Notes under the pieces: model-generated
What the model saw: the letters and a program-made list of their open reading frames with translations, nothing else
Told to the model about the DNA's origin: nothing
The model's database searches: none
Part shown: piece after piece, positions 16,952-25,682 of the stretch
Layout: the number at the start of each line of letters is the position of its first letter
Position numbering within the stretch: position 1 is the first letter of the stretch
Translations under genes and position numbers: made by a program
NCBI RefSeq assembly: GCF_034720595.1
Contig: NZ_JAYESJ010000001.1
Location: 3,064,001 to 3,128,000, forward strand
Origin: Rhizobium sp. CC-YZS058
GTDB taxonomy: Bacteria > Pseudomonadota > Alphaproteobacteria > Rhizobiales > Rhizobiaceae
DNA: 64,000 nt
Reading direction: 5' to 3'

Positions 16952-17956
16952 CTAATGGCGGATGCGCGGATTGATGAAGCCGTAGGTGACATCGACCGCG
17001 AGATTGACCAGCATGATCACGCCGGCAATCAGCAGCAGGCCGCCCTGCACGACCGCATAATCCCGCTTGAACACCGCATCGACCATCCATTTGCCGATCC
17101 CCGGCCAGGAGAAGATCGTCTCCGTCAGGATGGCGCCGGCGAGCAGCACGCCGACCTGCAGGCCGATCGTGGTGATGACCGGGATCATGGCGTTGCGCAG
17201 GCCGTGAATGCCGATCACCCGGAAGGGCGAAAGACCCTTCGAGCGGGCGGTACGCACATAATCCTCGCTCAAGACTTCAAGCATGGCCGAGCGGGTCTGG
17301 CGCGCGATGACGGCGAGCGGAATGGTGGCGAGCACGATGGTCGGCAGGATGAGATAGGAGAGTGCGGAGCGGAAGGCGCCGGATTGCCCGGAGAGCAGGC
17401 TGTCGATCAGCATGAAGCCGGTGGTCGGCGGGAAGAAATACATCAGCGAGATGCGGCCTGATACCGGCGTCCACTGCAGATAGCCCGAGAAGAAGATGAT
17501 CAGCAGCAGGCCCCACCAGAAGATCGGCATGGAATAGCCGACCAGTGCCACCCCCATCACCGACTGGTCGAACCAGGTGCCGCGCTTGACGGCGGCGAAG
17601 ACGCCGGCCGGCACGCCGAGGGCGACCGCAAGGATGATCGCGCAGAGCGAAAGCTCGAGCGTGGCAGGGAACAGGGCCCGGAAATCCTGCAGCACGGGGC
17701 GCTTGGTGACGATGGAGGTGCCGAGGTCGCCCTGAACCACCGAGCCGAGATAGTCGAGATACTGCACATACATCGGCCGGTCGAGGCCGAGATCGTGCAT
17801 GATCGCCGCATGGCGTTCTTCCGACATCACCCGCTCGCCCGACATGAGCATGACCGGATCGCCCGGAAGCAGGCGGATGAAGGAGAAGGCGATCAGGGAC
17901 ACGCCAAGGAAGGTCGGGATGAGGACCGCGAGGCGTCCAAGAATAAAGCGGAACAT
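16952..17956 (-). CDS. dppB: Dipeptide ABC transporter permease DppB
   Basis: The 334-residue membrane protein starts MFRFILGRLAVLIPTFLGVS, the usual DppB/OppB opening, then a periplasmic loop (LLPGDPVMLM) and the permease core with the EAA loop RSKGLSPFRVIGIHGLRNAMIP. It forms the channel with DppC. Confidence 0.93.
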   Translation of the reverse strand: MFRFILGRLAVLIPTFLGVSLIAFSFIRLLPGDPVMLMSGERVMSEERHAAIMHDLGLDRPMYVQYLDYLGSVVQGDLGTSIVTKRPVLQDFRALFPATLELSLCAIILAVALGVPAGVFAAVKRGTWFDQSVMGVALVGYSMPIFWWGLLLIIFFSGYLQWTPVSGRISLMYFFPPTTGFMLIDSLLSGQSGAFRSALSYLILPTIVLATIPLAVIARQTRSAMLEVLSEDYVRTARSKGLSPFRVIGIHGLRNAMIPVITTIGLQVGVLLAGAILTETIFSWPGIGKWMVDAVFKRDYAVVQGGLLLIAGVIMLVNLAVDVTYGFINPRIRH

Positions 17957-18004
17957 TCACTTCTACCCAAATGATCCGGCGGCCAGGTTGCCCCGACCGC
18001 CGGC

Positions 18005-18024
18005 AAAGGCCCGGCGGGCCGGGC
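18005..18024 (-). terminator. Hairpin between dppA and dppB
   Basis: On the minus strand a 7-base stem GCCCGGC / GCCGGGC followed by CTTT, 16 bases past the dppA stop. It could partly stop transcription or protect dppA mRNA, giving more binding protein than permease. Confidence 0.5.
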
Positions 18025-18039
18025 GTGTCTCAAGGACGC

Positions 18040-19635
18040 TTATTCGGCGATATCGACGCCTTCGAAGCGGTGGATGCCAAGCGGGTCCATGACGAAGCCG
18101 GTGACCTTCTTGGAGATGGGCGTGAAGCCGACCGAATGGTCGATCGTCGCCCAGGGTGCTTCGCGCTTGAAGATGACCTGCGCCTCTTCATAGAGCTTGG
18201 TGCGCTCGGCCTGGTCGGAGGAGGCCTTGGCAGCCTTCACGACCTTGTCGAATTCCGGGTTGCACCACTGCGCGCGGTTGTTGCCGCCGACAGCTTCGCA
18301 GCCGAGCAGCGTGTCGAGGAAGTTGTCCGGATCGCCATTGTCGCCGGTCCAGCCGAGGATGGCTGCGCCGTCACGGTTCTTGTCCTTGGAGAGCTTGAGA
18401 TATTCGGCCCACTCATAGGAGACGATCTCGACCTCGACGCCGACCTTGGCGAGATCCGCCTGCATCAGCTCGGCCGCGCGGCGCGCGTTGAGCATGTAGG
18501 GACGCGAGACCGGCATGGCCCAGATCTTCATCTTCAGGCCACTGACGCCGGCTGCTTCGAGCGCCTTCTTGGCAGCGTCCGGATCGTATTTGTCGTCCTC
18601 GATCTTGTCGTTATAGGACCACATGGTCGGCGGGATCGGGTTCTTGGCGACCGAAGCCGCACCCTGGAACACGGCGTCGACGATCGCCTGCTTGTTCATC
18701 GCCATGTTGAGCGCCTTGCGCACTTCCGGCTTGTCGAACGGAGCCTGGGTGGTGTTGTAGGCGAGATAGGCGACGTTGAGGCCCGGCTGTTCCAGAACCG
18801 TCAGGTTCTCGTCCTTCTTCAGCTCCTCGACATCGGCCGCGTTCGGATAGGGCATCACGTGGCATTCGCCGGCCTTGAGCTTCTGGGCGCGGACGGAGGC
18901 ATCGGTGGTGATGGCGAAGACGAGGTCGTCGATCTTCTGCTTGCCGTTCCAATAGTCCGGGTGCGCCTTGTAGCGGATGACCGCATCCGGCTGGTAGGCG
19001 ACGAAGGCGAAGGGGCCGGTGCCGAGCGGCATCTGGTTCAGCTGCGCCATGTTGCCGTCGGCGGCCAGCTTGTCGGCATATTCCTTCGACATGATGGAGG
19101 CGAAGTCCATGCCGAGATCGGCCAGGAACGGAGCTTCCGGACGGTTGAGCGTGAACTTGACCGTCAGGTCATCGACCTTCTCGACCGACTTGATGAGGCC
19201 CGGGAAGCCCATGCCGTCGGCATATTCCCAAGCGCCGCCGGCGACATACTTGTTCCAGGGATTGTCGGCCTTCAGCTGGCGCTCGAAGGAGAAGACCACG
19301 TCGTCGGCGGTCAGCTCGCGGCTCGGCGTGAAGAACTCGGTGGTCTGGAACTTGACGCCCTTGCGCAGCGTGAAGGTATAGACGGTGCCGTCGTCGGAGA
19401 TCTTCCAGCTTTCGGCAAGACCCGGCTCGATTTCCGTGCCGCCCTTCTTGAACTCGACCAGACGGTTGTAAACGGTGCGCGAGGCGGCATCGAAGGTCTG
19501 GCCAGCGGTATAGAGACCGGGATCAAAGCCTTCCGGGGAGGCTTCCGAGCAATAGACGAGCGTCTTGGACCAGGCCGAACCGGCCATCAGCGTGGCCAGC
19601 GCGGAGGCGGCCACGAGCGTGAGGAGTTTTTTCAT
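18040..19635 (-). CDS. dppA: Periplasmic dipeptide-binding protein DppA
   Basis: The 531-residue family 5 solute-binding protein has a signal peptide (MKKLLTLVAASALATLMAGS, cleavage near 23) and family motifs including SEASPEGFDPGLYTAGQ, LRKGVKFQTTEFF and the C-terminal IDHSVGFTPISKKV. Length and sequence fit DppA, which delivers dipeptides and in some species haem or 5-aminolevulinate. The start at 19635 is chosen for the signal peptide; in-frame codons upstream are promoter sequence. First gene of the operon. Confidence 0.92.
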   Translation of the reverse strand: MKKLLTLVAASALATLMAGSAWSKTLVYCSEASPEGFDPGLYTAGQTFDAASRTVYNRLVEFKKGGTEIEPGLAESWKISDDGTVYTFTLRKGVKFQTTEFFTPSRELTADDVVFSFERQLKADNPWNKYVAGGAWEYADGMGFPGLIKSVEKVDDLTVKFTLNRPEAPFLADLGMDFASIMSKEYADKLAADGNMAQLNQMPLGTGPFAFVAYQPDAVIRYKAHPDYWNGKQKIDDLVFAITTDASVRAQKLKAGECHVMPYPNAADVEELKKDENLTVLEQPGLNVAYLAYNTTQAPFDKPEVRKALNMAMNKQAIVDAVFQGAASVAKNPIPPTMWSYNDKIEDDKYDPDAAKKALEAAGVSGLKMKIWAMPVSRPYMLNARRAAELMQADLAKVGVEVEIVSYEWAEYLKLSKDKNRDGAAILGWTGDNGDPDNFLDTLLGCEAVGGNNRAQWCNPEFDKVVKAAKASSDQAERTKLYEEAQVIFKREAPWATIDHSVGFTPISKKVTGFVMDPLGIHRFEGVDIAE

Positions 19636-20100
19636 GAACGATTTTCCCAGTTTTGTTCTTCGTTCTTTCGGATTTTCTTTCGAGCCGGTCAGTGCCGCCC
19701 TTATCGCAGATGGAACGACATTTGGCGTGGCTATGCAATAAGCACCCACGAGATTTTGTCCAGACGGAAAAATAACCTATACCTTACGTTTTTTGAGGCA
19801 GAAGAATCCCCGCAGACAGTGCTTCGCGCGGCATAGGGGTCTGATTCTGTCAATCGCAAGACGGCCCGATAGTCGGCTCACCGGCGGCATGCCACAACCG
19901 GGCCGCGGGGACAGGGAGGATCTGGCCGGCGCCGTGGCCATTCGGGGTGGCGGAGCGCTGCTGCGAGGATCCTCCCGACCGCCGCGATTGAAATTTTCTT
20001 GTCCGGCTGTACACTTCGATGGAGGCTCGCGTGTAGGTGGTTGCTTACCTACATTCTTGCGATAGACTTGCGATTCTGGATCAGATGAAGGTGTTCCGCC
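19636..20100. other. 465-base divergent control region of dppA and the LuxR-type gene
   Basis: No gene was found here on either strand. It must hold the dppA promoter on the minus strand, for which I see no convincing -35/-10 pair, and the promoter of the LuxR-type gene with the inverted repeat at 20032-20053. Confidence 0.6.
20032..20053. promoter_or_regulatory. Inverted repeat upstream of the LuxR-type gene
   Basis: Perfect 7-base arms TGTAGGT and ACCTACA separated by 8 bases, 47 bases before the start codon. The 22-base dyad has the size of a lux-box-like site and may serve autoregulation. Confidence 0.45.
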
Positions 20101-20808
20101 GTGGCGGCACTGTTGCACAACCATCGTCGATATGAATTGGGCGCCGAGCTGGAGAAGGCGCTCAACCGGGTCGATTTTTTCCGCCTCTTTCATACCACGG
20201 CTTTGCGCCACGGCTTCGATCACTTCGGGGTGATGCAGCTGGGGAGCGAAGCGGATCTCAGCGCGCTGACGACACGCCTGGTTCTTCATGATCTGCCCTC
20301 CGGACTGGCCGAGGAGTATGATCGGCGGCACCGCTTTGCCGCATCCCTGCTCATCCGCAGCCTGCATGCCTCGACCATCGCCTCCGTCTGGCGGGCCGGC
20401 GACCCGGCGGCAGAGGGACAGAATATCGTAGCGCAGCTCGGCTTCGAATTGCTCGTCTGCTGTCCCGTTGCGACGATCACTGGACAGCGCTTTGCCGTGC
20501 TCTATTTCGGCGACAATGAAGATATTGAAAAGACAGCGCTGTATGAGCTTTGCTGCGAGTCTGCCTCGATCTTCGACTATTTCTCGCGCGTCTCGCTGGC
20601 CAACAAGGCGGGCATGGGCCTGACGCCGCGGGAAACGGAAATCCTGCGCTGGATTTCCCACGGGAAGACAGCGAGCGAAATCGCGTTGATCGTCTCCGTC
20701 TCGGAGCACACGATCAACTCGCACACGGCCACGATCTTGAAGAAGCTCGACGTGGTCAACAGGACGCAGATGGTTGCCAAGGCCATCCGCGAGCAGATCA
20801 TCCAGTAG
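20101..20808 (+). CDS. LuxR family regulator with autoinducer-binding-type domain
   Basis: The 235-residue protein has an N-terminal domain of the autoinducer-binding type (about 15-155) and a C-terminal GerE/LuxR helix-turn-helix (about 170-232, LTPRETEILRWISHGKTA, VSEHTINSHT). No LuxI-type synthase lies nearby, so it is an orphan or responds to another signal. The GTG start at 20101 has AAGG 9 bases upstream. A lone receiver gene follows 77 bases downstream. Confidence 0.85.
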   Translation: MAALLHNHRRYELGAELEKALNRVDFFRLFHTTALRHGFDHFGVMQLGSEADLSALTTRLVLHDLPSGLAEEYDRRHRFAASLLIRSLHASTIASVWRAGDPAAEGQNIVAQLGFELLVCCPVATITGQRFAVLYFGDNEDIEKTALYELCCESASIFDYFSRVSLANKAGMGLTPRETEILRWISHGKTASEIALIVSVSEHTINSHTATILKKLDVVNRTQMVAKAIREQIIQ

Positions 20809-20885
20809 GATGCTCGGCCGCCCGCCCTGCTGCGGGCTGCCTGTTTATCCACCTAAGCATTTGAGATCGACAGACAGGGCATAGC

Positions 20886-21275
20886 ATGAGCCAGACCGTT
20901 CACATTCTTCTCGTTGACGACGATCCGGCCGAGCAGGTTCTTCTGGCCAGGCAATTGCGCAAGGTGCAGAATTTCGCCATCGCGCTGTCCTATTGCGAAA
21001 CGGTCGATGCGGCGCTGTCGCTGATTGCGTCCGGTGCCCCGGTCTCCATGGTGCTGATGGACAACCGCCTGCAGCACGAGGTGGATTTTCGCAAGAGCGT
21101 ACCGCTGATCCGCCAGGCCGGGTTCATCGGCCCGATCGGCGTCATCTCGTCGTCGCTGGCCGACCCCTATTTCCAGACCTTCGAGGACTACGGGGCGGAT
21201 TTCCGCCTCGACAAGGCGGAACTGGACCCAACCGCGATCGAGTTTCTGCTGCGTGAGTATCTTTCTGCCGCCTGA
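20886..21275 (+). CDS. Single-domain response regulator
   Basis: The 129-residue protein is only a receiver: acidic residues D11-D13, phospho-Asp D59 (VLMDNRL), S88 at the switch position and K110. It has no output domain, so it works by protein contact or as a phosphate sink. No kinase is adjacent; it probably shares a transcript with the LuxR-type gene. It ends 33 bases from the converging rirA. Confidence 0.8.
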   Translation: MSQTVHILLVDDDPAEQVLLARQLRKVQNFAIALSYCETVDAALSLIASGAPVSMVLMDNRLQHEVDFRKSVPLIRQAGFIGPIGVISSSLADPYFQTFEDYGADFRLDKAELDPTAIEFLLREYLSAA

Positions 21276-21308
21276 CCGGGCGACAGGCCGGATCGGGCTC
21301 CGAAGCGA

Positions 21309-21788
21309 TCAGGCGGCCGACTGCGGCTGCACGCGCGGCGCAGGGCGCGGAAGATCGTCGAGGCCGAGCAGGAAGTTGATCTGCGGCCGGGCCTTGACGA
21401 GATCGTCGATCGAATATTGGGCGAGCACGTCGAAGAAGGCATTGAGCGCCTTGCGCAGCGCGGCGTTGAGGCCGCAGCTGTCGACCAGCGGACAGTCGAT
21501 CTCGCCCGCCTCGAAACATTCGGCCATGGCAAAACTGTCTTCCGTCACCTTGACGATGTCGAAGAGGGAAATATCGGTCGCCGGCTTCGGCAGGCGGACG
21601 CCGCCATTGCGGCCGCGCACGGTTTCCACCAAACCGGCCTTGGTGAGCGGCTGCAGGATCTTGAAGAGAAACAGTTCGGAAACGCCGTAGGCCTTGGCGA
21701 TTTCCGGAATGCGGCTGAGGCGCCCGTCATTGGCCGCGCAATACATCAGCATGCGAACGGCGTAATTTGTCTGCTTGGTCAGGCGCAT
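21309..21788 (-). CDS. rirA: RirA, rhizobial iron regulator (Rrf2 family)
   Basis: The 159-residue Rrf2-type repressor begins MRLTKQTNYAVRMLMYCAAN, nearly identical to RirA of rhizobia as I know it. It has a winged helix (about 1-80) and the three cysteines C91, C99 and C105 that hold an iron-sulfur cluster in RirA. With iron present RirA represses iron uptake genes. Its own promoter carries a perfect palindrome, suggesting autoregulation or cross-control by another iron or redox regulator. Confidence 0.95.
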   Translation of the reverse strand: MRLTKQTNYAVRMLMYCAANDGRLSRIPEIAKAYGVSELFLFKILQPLTKAGLVETVRGRNGGVRLPKPATDISLFDIVKVTEDSFAMAECFEAGEIDCPLVDSCGLNAALRKALNAFFDVLAQYSIDDLVKARPQINFLLGLDDLPRPAPRVQPQSAA

Positions 21789-21874
21789 TGCGAACTCCGC
21801 GGGTCATGACGGGGAGGATCCCGTTCCGCTGATGCCGCCGGGAAACGCCCGGTCGAAATCGCGATCAGGCACCA

Positions 21875-21910
21875 GATATAGGACGCATTGCAGTTTGGAA
21901 CAATTCCAAA
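21875..21910 (-). promoter_or_regulatory. rirA promoter with overlapping palindrome
   Basis: On the minus strand TTGTTC (21903-21898), a 17-base spacer and TATATC (21880-21875) form a candidate sigma-70 promoter. The -35 lies inside the perfect palindrome TTTGGAA-CAA-TTCCAAA (21894-21910). A protein bound there would block RNA polymerase. The leader would be about 80 bases. Confidence 0.55.
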
Positions 21911-21971
21911 AACCGCATCCTTCCTCGAAAGGTCAAGAAAAGCGCGGCGCCGCGCGCACGGTCGGACCAGC

Positions 21972-22000
21972 AAAAAGGGGCCCCGCTGCCGGAGCCCCTT
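21972..22000 (-). terminator. Intrinsic terminator of mmsA
   Basis: On the minus strand AAGGGGC, a GC-rich loop and GCCCCTT followed by TTT, 25 bases past the mmsA stop. Confidence 0.8.
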
Positions 22001-22024
22001 CCCCACACCGTTCAAGGATGCGGG

Positions 22025-23521
22025 TTACTTCATCGTCGGCATGACAAATTCGGCGCCCGACTTGATGCCGGAGGGCCAGCGGCTGGTCACCGTCTTCGTG
22101 CGGGTCCAGAACTTGATCGAGTCGGTGCCGTGCTGGTTGAGATCGCCGAAGGAGGAGGACTTCCAGCCGCCGAAGGAGTGATAGGCGAGCGGAACCGGGA
22201 TCGGCACGTTGACGCCGACCATGCCGATATTGATCCGGGAGGCGAAGTCGCGCGCCGCATCGCCATCGCGGGTATAGATCGCGACACCATTGCCATATTC
22301 ATGCTTCATCGGCAGGTCCAGGGCCTCTTCATAGGTCTTGGCGCGCACGACGGAGAGAACCGGCCCGAAGATCTCGGTCTTGTAGATGTCCATGTCCGGC
22401 GTGACATGATCGAACAGGCAGCCGCCGACGAAATAGCCGTTCTCATAGCCCTGGAGAGAGAAGTTGCGGCCGTCCACGACAAGCTTCGCACCGTCCTCGA
22501 CGCCCTTGTCGATCAGGCCGAGAATCCGGTCACGCGCTTCCTTGGTCACGACCGGGCCCATATCGGCCTTTTCGTCCGTATAGGGGCCGATGCGCAGGCT
22601 CTCGACCATCGGCGTCAGCTTGTCGATCAGCCGGTTGGCGGTCTCCTCGCCGACCGGCACGGCCACCGAGATCGCCATGCAGCGCTCGCCGGCGGAGCCG
22701 TAGCCCGCGCCCATCAGCGCATTGGCAGCCTGGTCGAGATCGGCATCCGGCATGATGATCATGTGGTTCTTCGCGCCGCCGAAGCACTGGGCGCGCTTGC
22801 CGTTCATCGCCGCCGTTCCATAGACATAGCGCGCGATCGGCGTGGAGCCGACGAAGGAGACGGCGGAAATATCGGGATGGGTGAGGATCGCATCGACCGC
22901 GCCCTTGTCGCCGTTGACGACATTGAGAATGCCCGCCGGCAGGCCGGCCTCGATCATCAGCTCCGCGAGCCGGATCGGCACGGAGGGGTCACGCTCGGAC
23001 GGCTTGAGGATGAAGGCATTGCCGCAGGCGATCGCCGGGGCGAACATCCACATCGGGATCATGGCCGGGAAATTGAACGGCGTAATGCCGGCGCCGATGC
23101 CGACCGGCTGGCGGATCGAATACATATCGATGTTCGGACCCGCGCCTTCGGTGAACTCGCTCTTGGAGAGGTGCGGGATGCCGATGACGAATTCGCAGAC
23201 CTCGAGGCCGCGGACGATATCGCCCTTGGCGTCCTCGATCGTCTTGCCGTGCTCGCGCGACAAGAGCTCGGCCAGGCTGTCCATGTTCTCGTTCAGAAGC
23301 TGAACGAACTTCATGAAGACACGGGCGCGGCGCTGCGGATTGGTGGCCGCCCATTTCGGCTGCGCGGCCTTGGCATTCTCCACGGCGGCGGCGAGTTCCG
23401 CATCGCTCGCCAGCGCCACCGTGCCCTGCACCTCGCCCGTGGCGGGATTGAAGAAATTGGCCGTGCGGCCGCTGGTGCCGGCAACGCGCTGGCCGCCGAT
23501 GAAATGTCCGACCTCGATCAT
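22025..23521 (-). CDS. mmsA: Methylmalonate-semialdehyde dehydrogenase (CoA-acylating)
   Basis: The 498-residue aldehyde dehydrogenase has the GAGITPFNFPAMIPMW segment, the NAD-binding FVGSTPIARYVY and the catalytic Cys in GSAGERCMA, all typical of MmsA/IolA. It oxidises (methyl)malonate semialdehyde to propionyl- or acetyl-CoA in valine, thymine or inositol breakdown. Its neighbours give no valine or inositol genes, so the pathway served is open. It is divergent from a LysR gene that probably controls it. Confidence 0.93.
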   Translation of the reverse strand: MIEVGHFIGGQRVAGTSGRTANFFNPATGEVQGTVALASDAELAAAVENAKAAQPKWAATNPQRRARVFMKFVQLLNENMDSLAELLSREHGKTIEDAKGDIVRGLEVCEFVIGIPHLSKSEFTEGAGPNIDMYSIRQPVGIGAGITPFNFPAMIPMWMFAPAIACGNAFILKPSERDPSVPIRLAELMIEAGLPAGILNVVNGDKGAVDAILTHPDISAVSFVGSTPIARYVYGTAAMNGKRAQCFGGAKNHMIIMPDADLDQAANALMGAGYGSAGERCMAISVAVPVGEETANRLIDKLTPMVESLRIGPYTDEKADMGPVVTKEARDRILGLIDKGVEDGAKLVVDGRNFSLQGYENGYFVGGCLFDHVTPDMDIYKTEIFGPVLSVVRAKTYEEALDLPMKHEYGNGVAIYTRDGDAARDFASRINIGMVGVNVPIPVPLAYHSFGGWKSSSFGDLNQHGTDSIKFWTRTKTVTSRWPSGIKSGAEFVMPTMK

Positions 23522-23634
23522 GTGATCCTCCCGATTGATTATGGAGCAAAGATCGCACTACAATTCTCACAAAGCAACGCGCGAAATTCAGCAACCGTTG
23601 TGCAGAAATTGAAGTCGGGGGAAGGCGGCAACCG

Positions 23635-24516
23635 ATGAACTGGGACGATGTGCGCGTGTTTCTTGCCGTAGCGCGAGCCGGCCAGATCCTGTCCGCCTCG
23701 AAGCGGCTCGGCATCAACCATGCCACGCTGAGCCGCCGGGTGACGGCGCTCGAGGAGGCGCTCGGCACGCTCTTGCTGGTGCGCCGCACCAATGGCTGCG
23801 ACCTGACGGCGGAGGGCGAAATCTTCCTGCATGCGGCCGAGCGCATGGAGGCGGAGATGATGGCGGCACAGGGCGCGCTTGGCCTGGTCGATGGCGCGGT
23901 GTCCGGCACGGTGCGCATCGGTGCGCCGGATGGCTTCGGCGTTTCCTTCCTTGCCCCGCGGCTCGGCGCGCTGACAGCCCGCTTCCCGGCGCTGCGTATC
24001 CAGTTGGTGCCGGTGCCGCGCTCCTTCTCCCTGTCGCAGCGCGAAGCGGATATCGCCATCACGCTCGAGCGCCCCGATCAGGGCCGCCTCGTCTCGGCCA
24101 AGCTGACGGATTATACGCTCGGCCTCTATGCCTCGGCCGGCTATCTCGCCGCCCACGGTGCGCCGGCAACGATCGAGGCGCTGAAGGCGCATCGGCGGAT
24201 CGGCTATGTCGAGGACCTGCTGTTTACCGCCTCGCTCGATTTCACCGGCGAGGTGATGCGCAATTGGGATGCCGCCTTCGAGATCTCCAGCGCCACCGGC
24301 CAGACGGAGGCCGTGCGCTCCGGCGCCGGAATCGGCATTCTGCACAATTACATCGCCCGGCTGGACCCGACGCTGATCCGCATTCTGCCGGACACCACGA
24401 TCCGCCGCGCCTACTGGACCACCTACCACGAATCCGCCCGCAACCTCCCCCGCGTGCGAACGGTGGTGTCGTTTCTGCAGGCGCTGGTTTCGGAGGAACA
24501 GGGCGTGTTCGTGTGA
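23635..24516 (+). CDS. LysR family regulator, divergent from mmsA
   Basis: The 293-residue protein has the N-terminal LysR helix-turn-helix (NWDDVRVFLAVARAGQ, LSRRVTALEEALG) and a substrate-binding domain from about 90 on. The 113-base gap to mmsA and divergent layout are the standard arrangement for a LysR protein controlling its neighbour. Confidence 0.88.
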   Translation: MNWDDVRVFLAVARAGQILSASKRLGINHATLSRRVTALEEALGTLLLVRRTNGCDLTAEGEIFLHAAERMEAEMMAAQGALGLVDGAVSGTVRIGAPDGFGVSFLAPRLGALTARFPALRIQLVPVPRSFSLSQREADIAITLERPDQGRLVSAKLTDYTLGLYASAGYLAAHGAPATIEALKAHRRIGYVEDLLFTASLDFTGEVMRNWDAAFEISSATGQTEAVRSGAGIGILHNYIARLDPTLIRILPDTTIRRAYWTTYHESARNLPRVRTVVSFLQALVSEEQGVFV

Positions 24517-24567
24517 GCGTGCGAAAGAGCGCAGACAGCCCGACGATCAATTAGAAGAAGAGTGGAA

Positions 24568-24644
24568 TGGTACGGTTGGGGGGTCTCGAACCTCCGACCT
24601 CAGGTGCCACAAACCTGCGCTCTAACCAACTGAGCTACAACCGC
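24568..24644 (-). tRNA. tRNA-His (anticodon GUG)
   Basis: Read on the minus strand: acceptor GCGGTTG / CAACCGT, D-arm GCTC...GAGC, anticodon stem CAGGT / ACCTG around GTG, T-loop TTCGAGA, discriminator A73 and an encoded CCA (24570-24568). Like other tRNA-His genes of this alphaproteobacterial clade it has A73 rather than C73 and no G at -1. The T-stem GGAGG / CCCCC has an A-C mismatch in the middle. Confidence 0.93.
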
Positions 24645-24777
24645 ACGAAGACCAGCGCTGCGCTTTATCCGGCGCGGCGGTCTTGGCGGGTGAAATACGG
24701 GGAGAGAGCGGATTTGGCAAGCCCGAACTTCAGCGCGCGTGCCAAAAATCTTGCAAAGCCTCGGATGCAGCGAAACG

Positions 24778-24812
24778 CCCAAAGGCCGGATGCAGGGCAT
24801 CCGGCCTTTGGG
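24778..24812. terminator. Very strong hairpin between phasin gene and tRNA-His
   Basis: Perfect 16-base inverted repeat from CCCAAAGGCCGGATGC to its complement with a 3-base loop, about 95 bases past the phasin stop. There is no clean T-run on either side. It probably ends or stabilises the phasin mRNA. The rest of 24645-24907 shows no gene. Confidence 0.6.
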
Positions 24813-24907
24813 AAATGGACGTCCGGGCAATTGCGACAGGCACGGGCAGGACCTCTGCTTGGCCATCGGCGCGAGACGACCTCGGCGCATGTGCCGTCGT
24901 GCGGCAA

Positions 24908-25345
24908 TCAGGCCGGCTTGAAGCTGGCCATCGCCTTCTGCGCGGCATCCTTGCTCGGCTGGGCAACGCTTTCGGCCACCTTGCGGGTGGTTTCCTGCAT
25001 GGCGCGGGCCTGCTCCAGGGCCAGCTCTGCCTGCTTGCGCACGAAGGCGGTCTGCAGTTCGAACAGTTCGGAGAGCGACTTGGCGCTCAGCAGGGCTTCC
25101 ATGTGGGAGAGCGAGCTGTCGGCATTGGCGCGCAGCGCCTCGATGGCCTTGAGGCCGAGTTCGACCGTGCCGCTCTGAGCGCTTTCGACCGTGGCTTCCA
25201 CGGTCTTGGCGGCGTCTTCGGCGGCGGTCTTCATCTTGGCATAGGCATCGCGCGACTGGGCGGCGCCCTTCTCGGCGAAATCACGGAAGCTCTCGGTGAG
25301 CTTGTTGGGGTCGAAGCTGGAAATCGAAAACATGTCCTGGGCCAT
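24908..25345 (-). CDS. Phasin, polyhydroxyalkanoate granule protein
   Basis: The 145-residue protein is almost wholly helical, Ala/Glu/Lys-rich, with the phasin_2 pattern: MFSISSFDPNKLTESFRDFAEKG at the start, then heptad helices and a short tail ending FKPA. Phasins coat polyhydroxybutyrate granules. In Sinorhizobium a phasin lies next to cbrA, as here. It has its own promoter. Confidence 0.9.
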   Translation of the reverse strand: MAQDMFSISSFDPNKLTESFRDFAEKGAAQSRDAYAKMKTAAEDAAKTVEATVESAQSGTVELGLKAIEALRANADSSLSHMEALLSAKSLSELFELQTAFVRKQAELALEQARAMQETTRKVAESVAQPSKDAAQKAMASFKPA

Positions 25346-25483
25346 TGGCTCTACCCATCTCTTGCCCGATCGGCGCGATCAGGTCGGTTGCGCGTGATGT
25401 CAGGCCATTCGACAGTGACGGCTTTCCATGAACACGCGCTGCGTGGATGGTCTTTGCGCCGCAGCCCAGCCTGCGTAAGCGAT

Positions 25484-25512
25484 GACATAGCACGACTTAT
25501 GCTGCAGTGCAA
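25484..25512 (-). promoter_or_regulatory. Phasin gene promoter with TGC-rich repeat
   Basis: On the minus strand TTGCAC (25512-25507), 17 bases, TATGTC (25489-25484). The -35 is part of TTGCACTGCAGC, a TGC/GCA-rich stretch of the kind bound by the PHB regulator PhaR in other Alphaproteobacteria. The leader is about 130 bases. The rest of 25346-25682 shows no gene; it must also hold the promoter of the divergent kinase. Confidence 0.45.
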
Positions 25513-25682
25513 CACGATTTCGCGCCGCACCATGTGTCAATCCCGAACATTAACCCTGCCCAGCGAAACAGGGCGTGCGGCGATGGGAAAATGGGCGGCC
25601 TGCTGGACCCTTGACCGGGGCGAAGCTATTAATAGAGCGTTAATGCGGTTGAGCCCCGCCGATTGCTGAAGCCGGAATCCTC

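Noticed and set aside
24567-25178. Open frame running through the tRNA-His gene
   Set aside because: It reads the tRNA and the phasin gene in antisense; no protein is expected.
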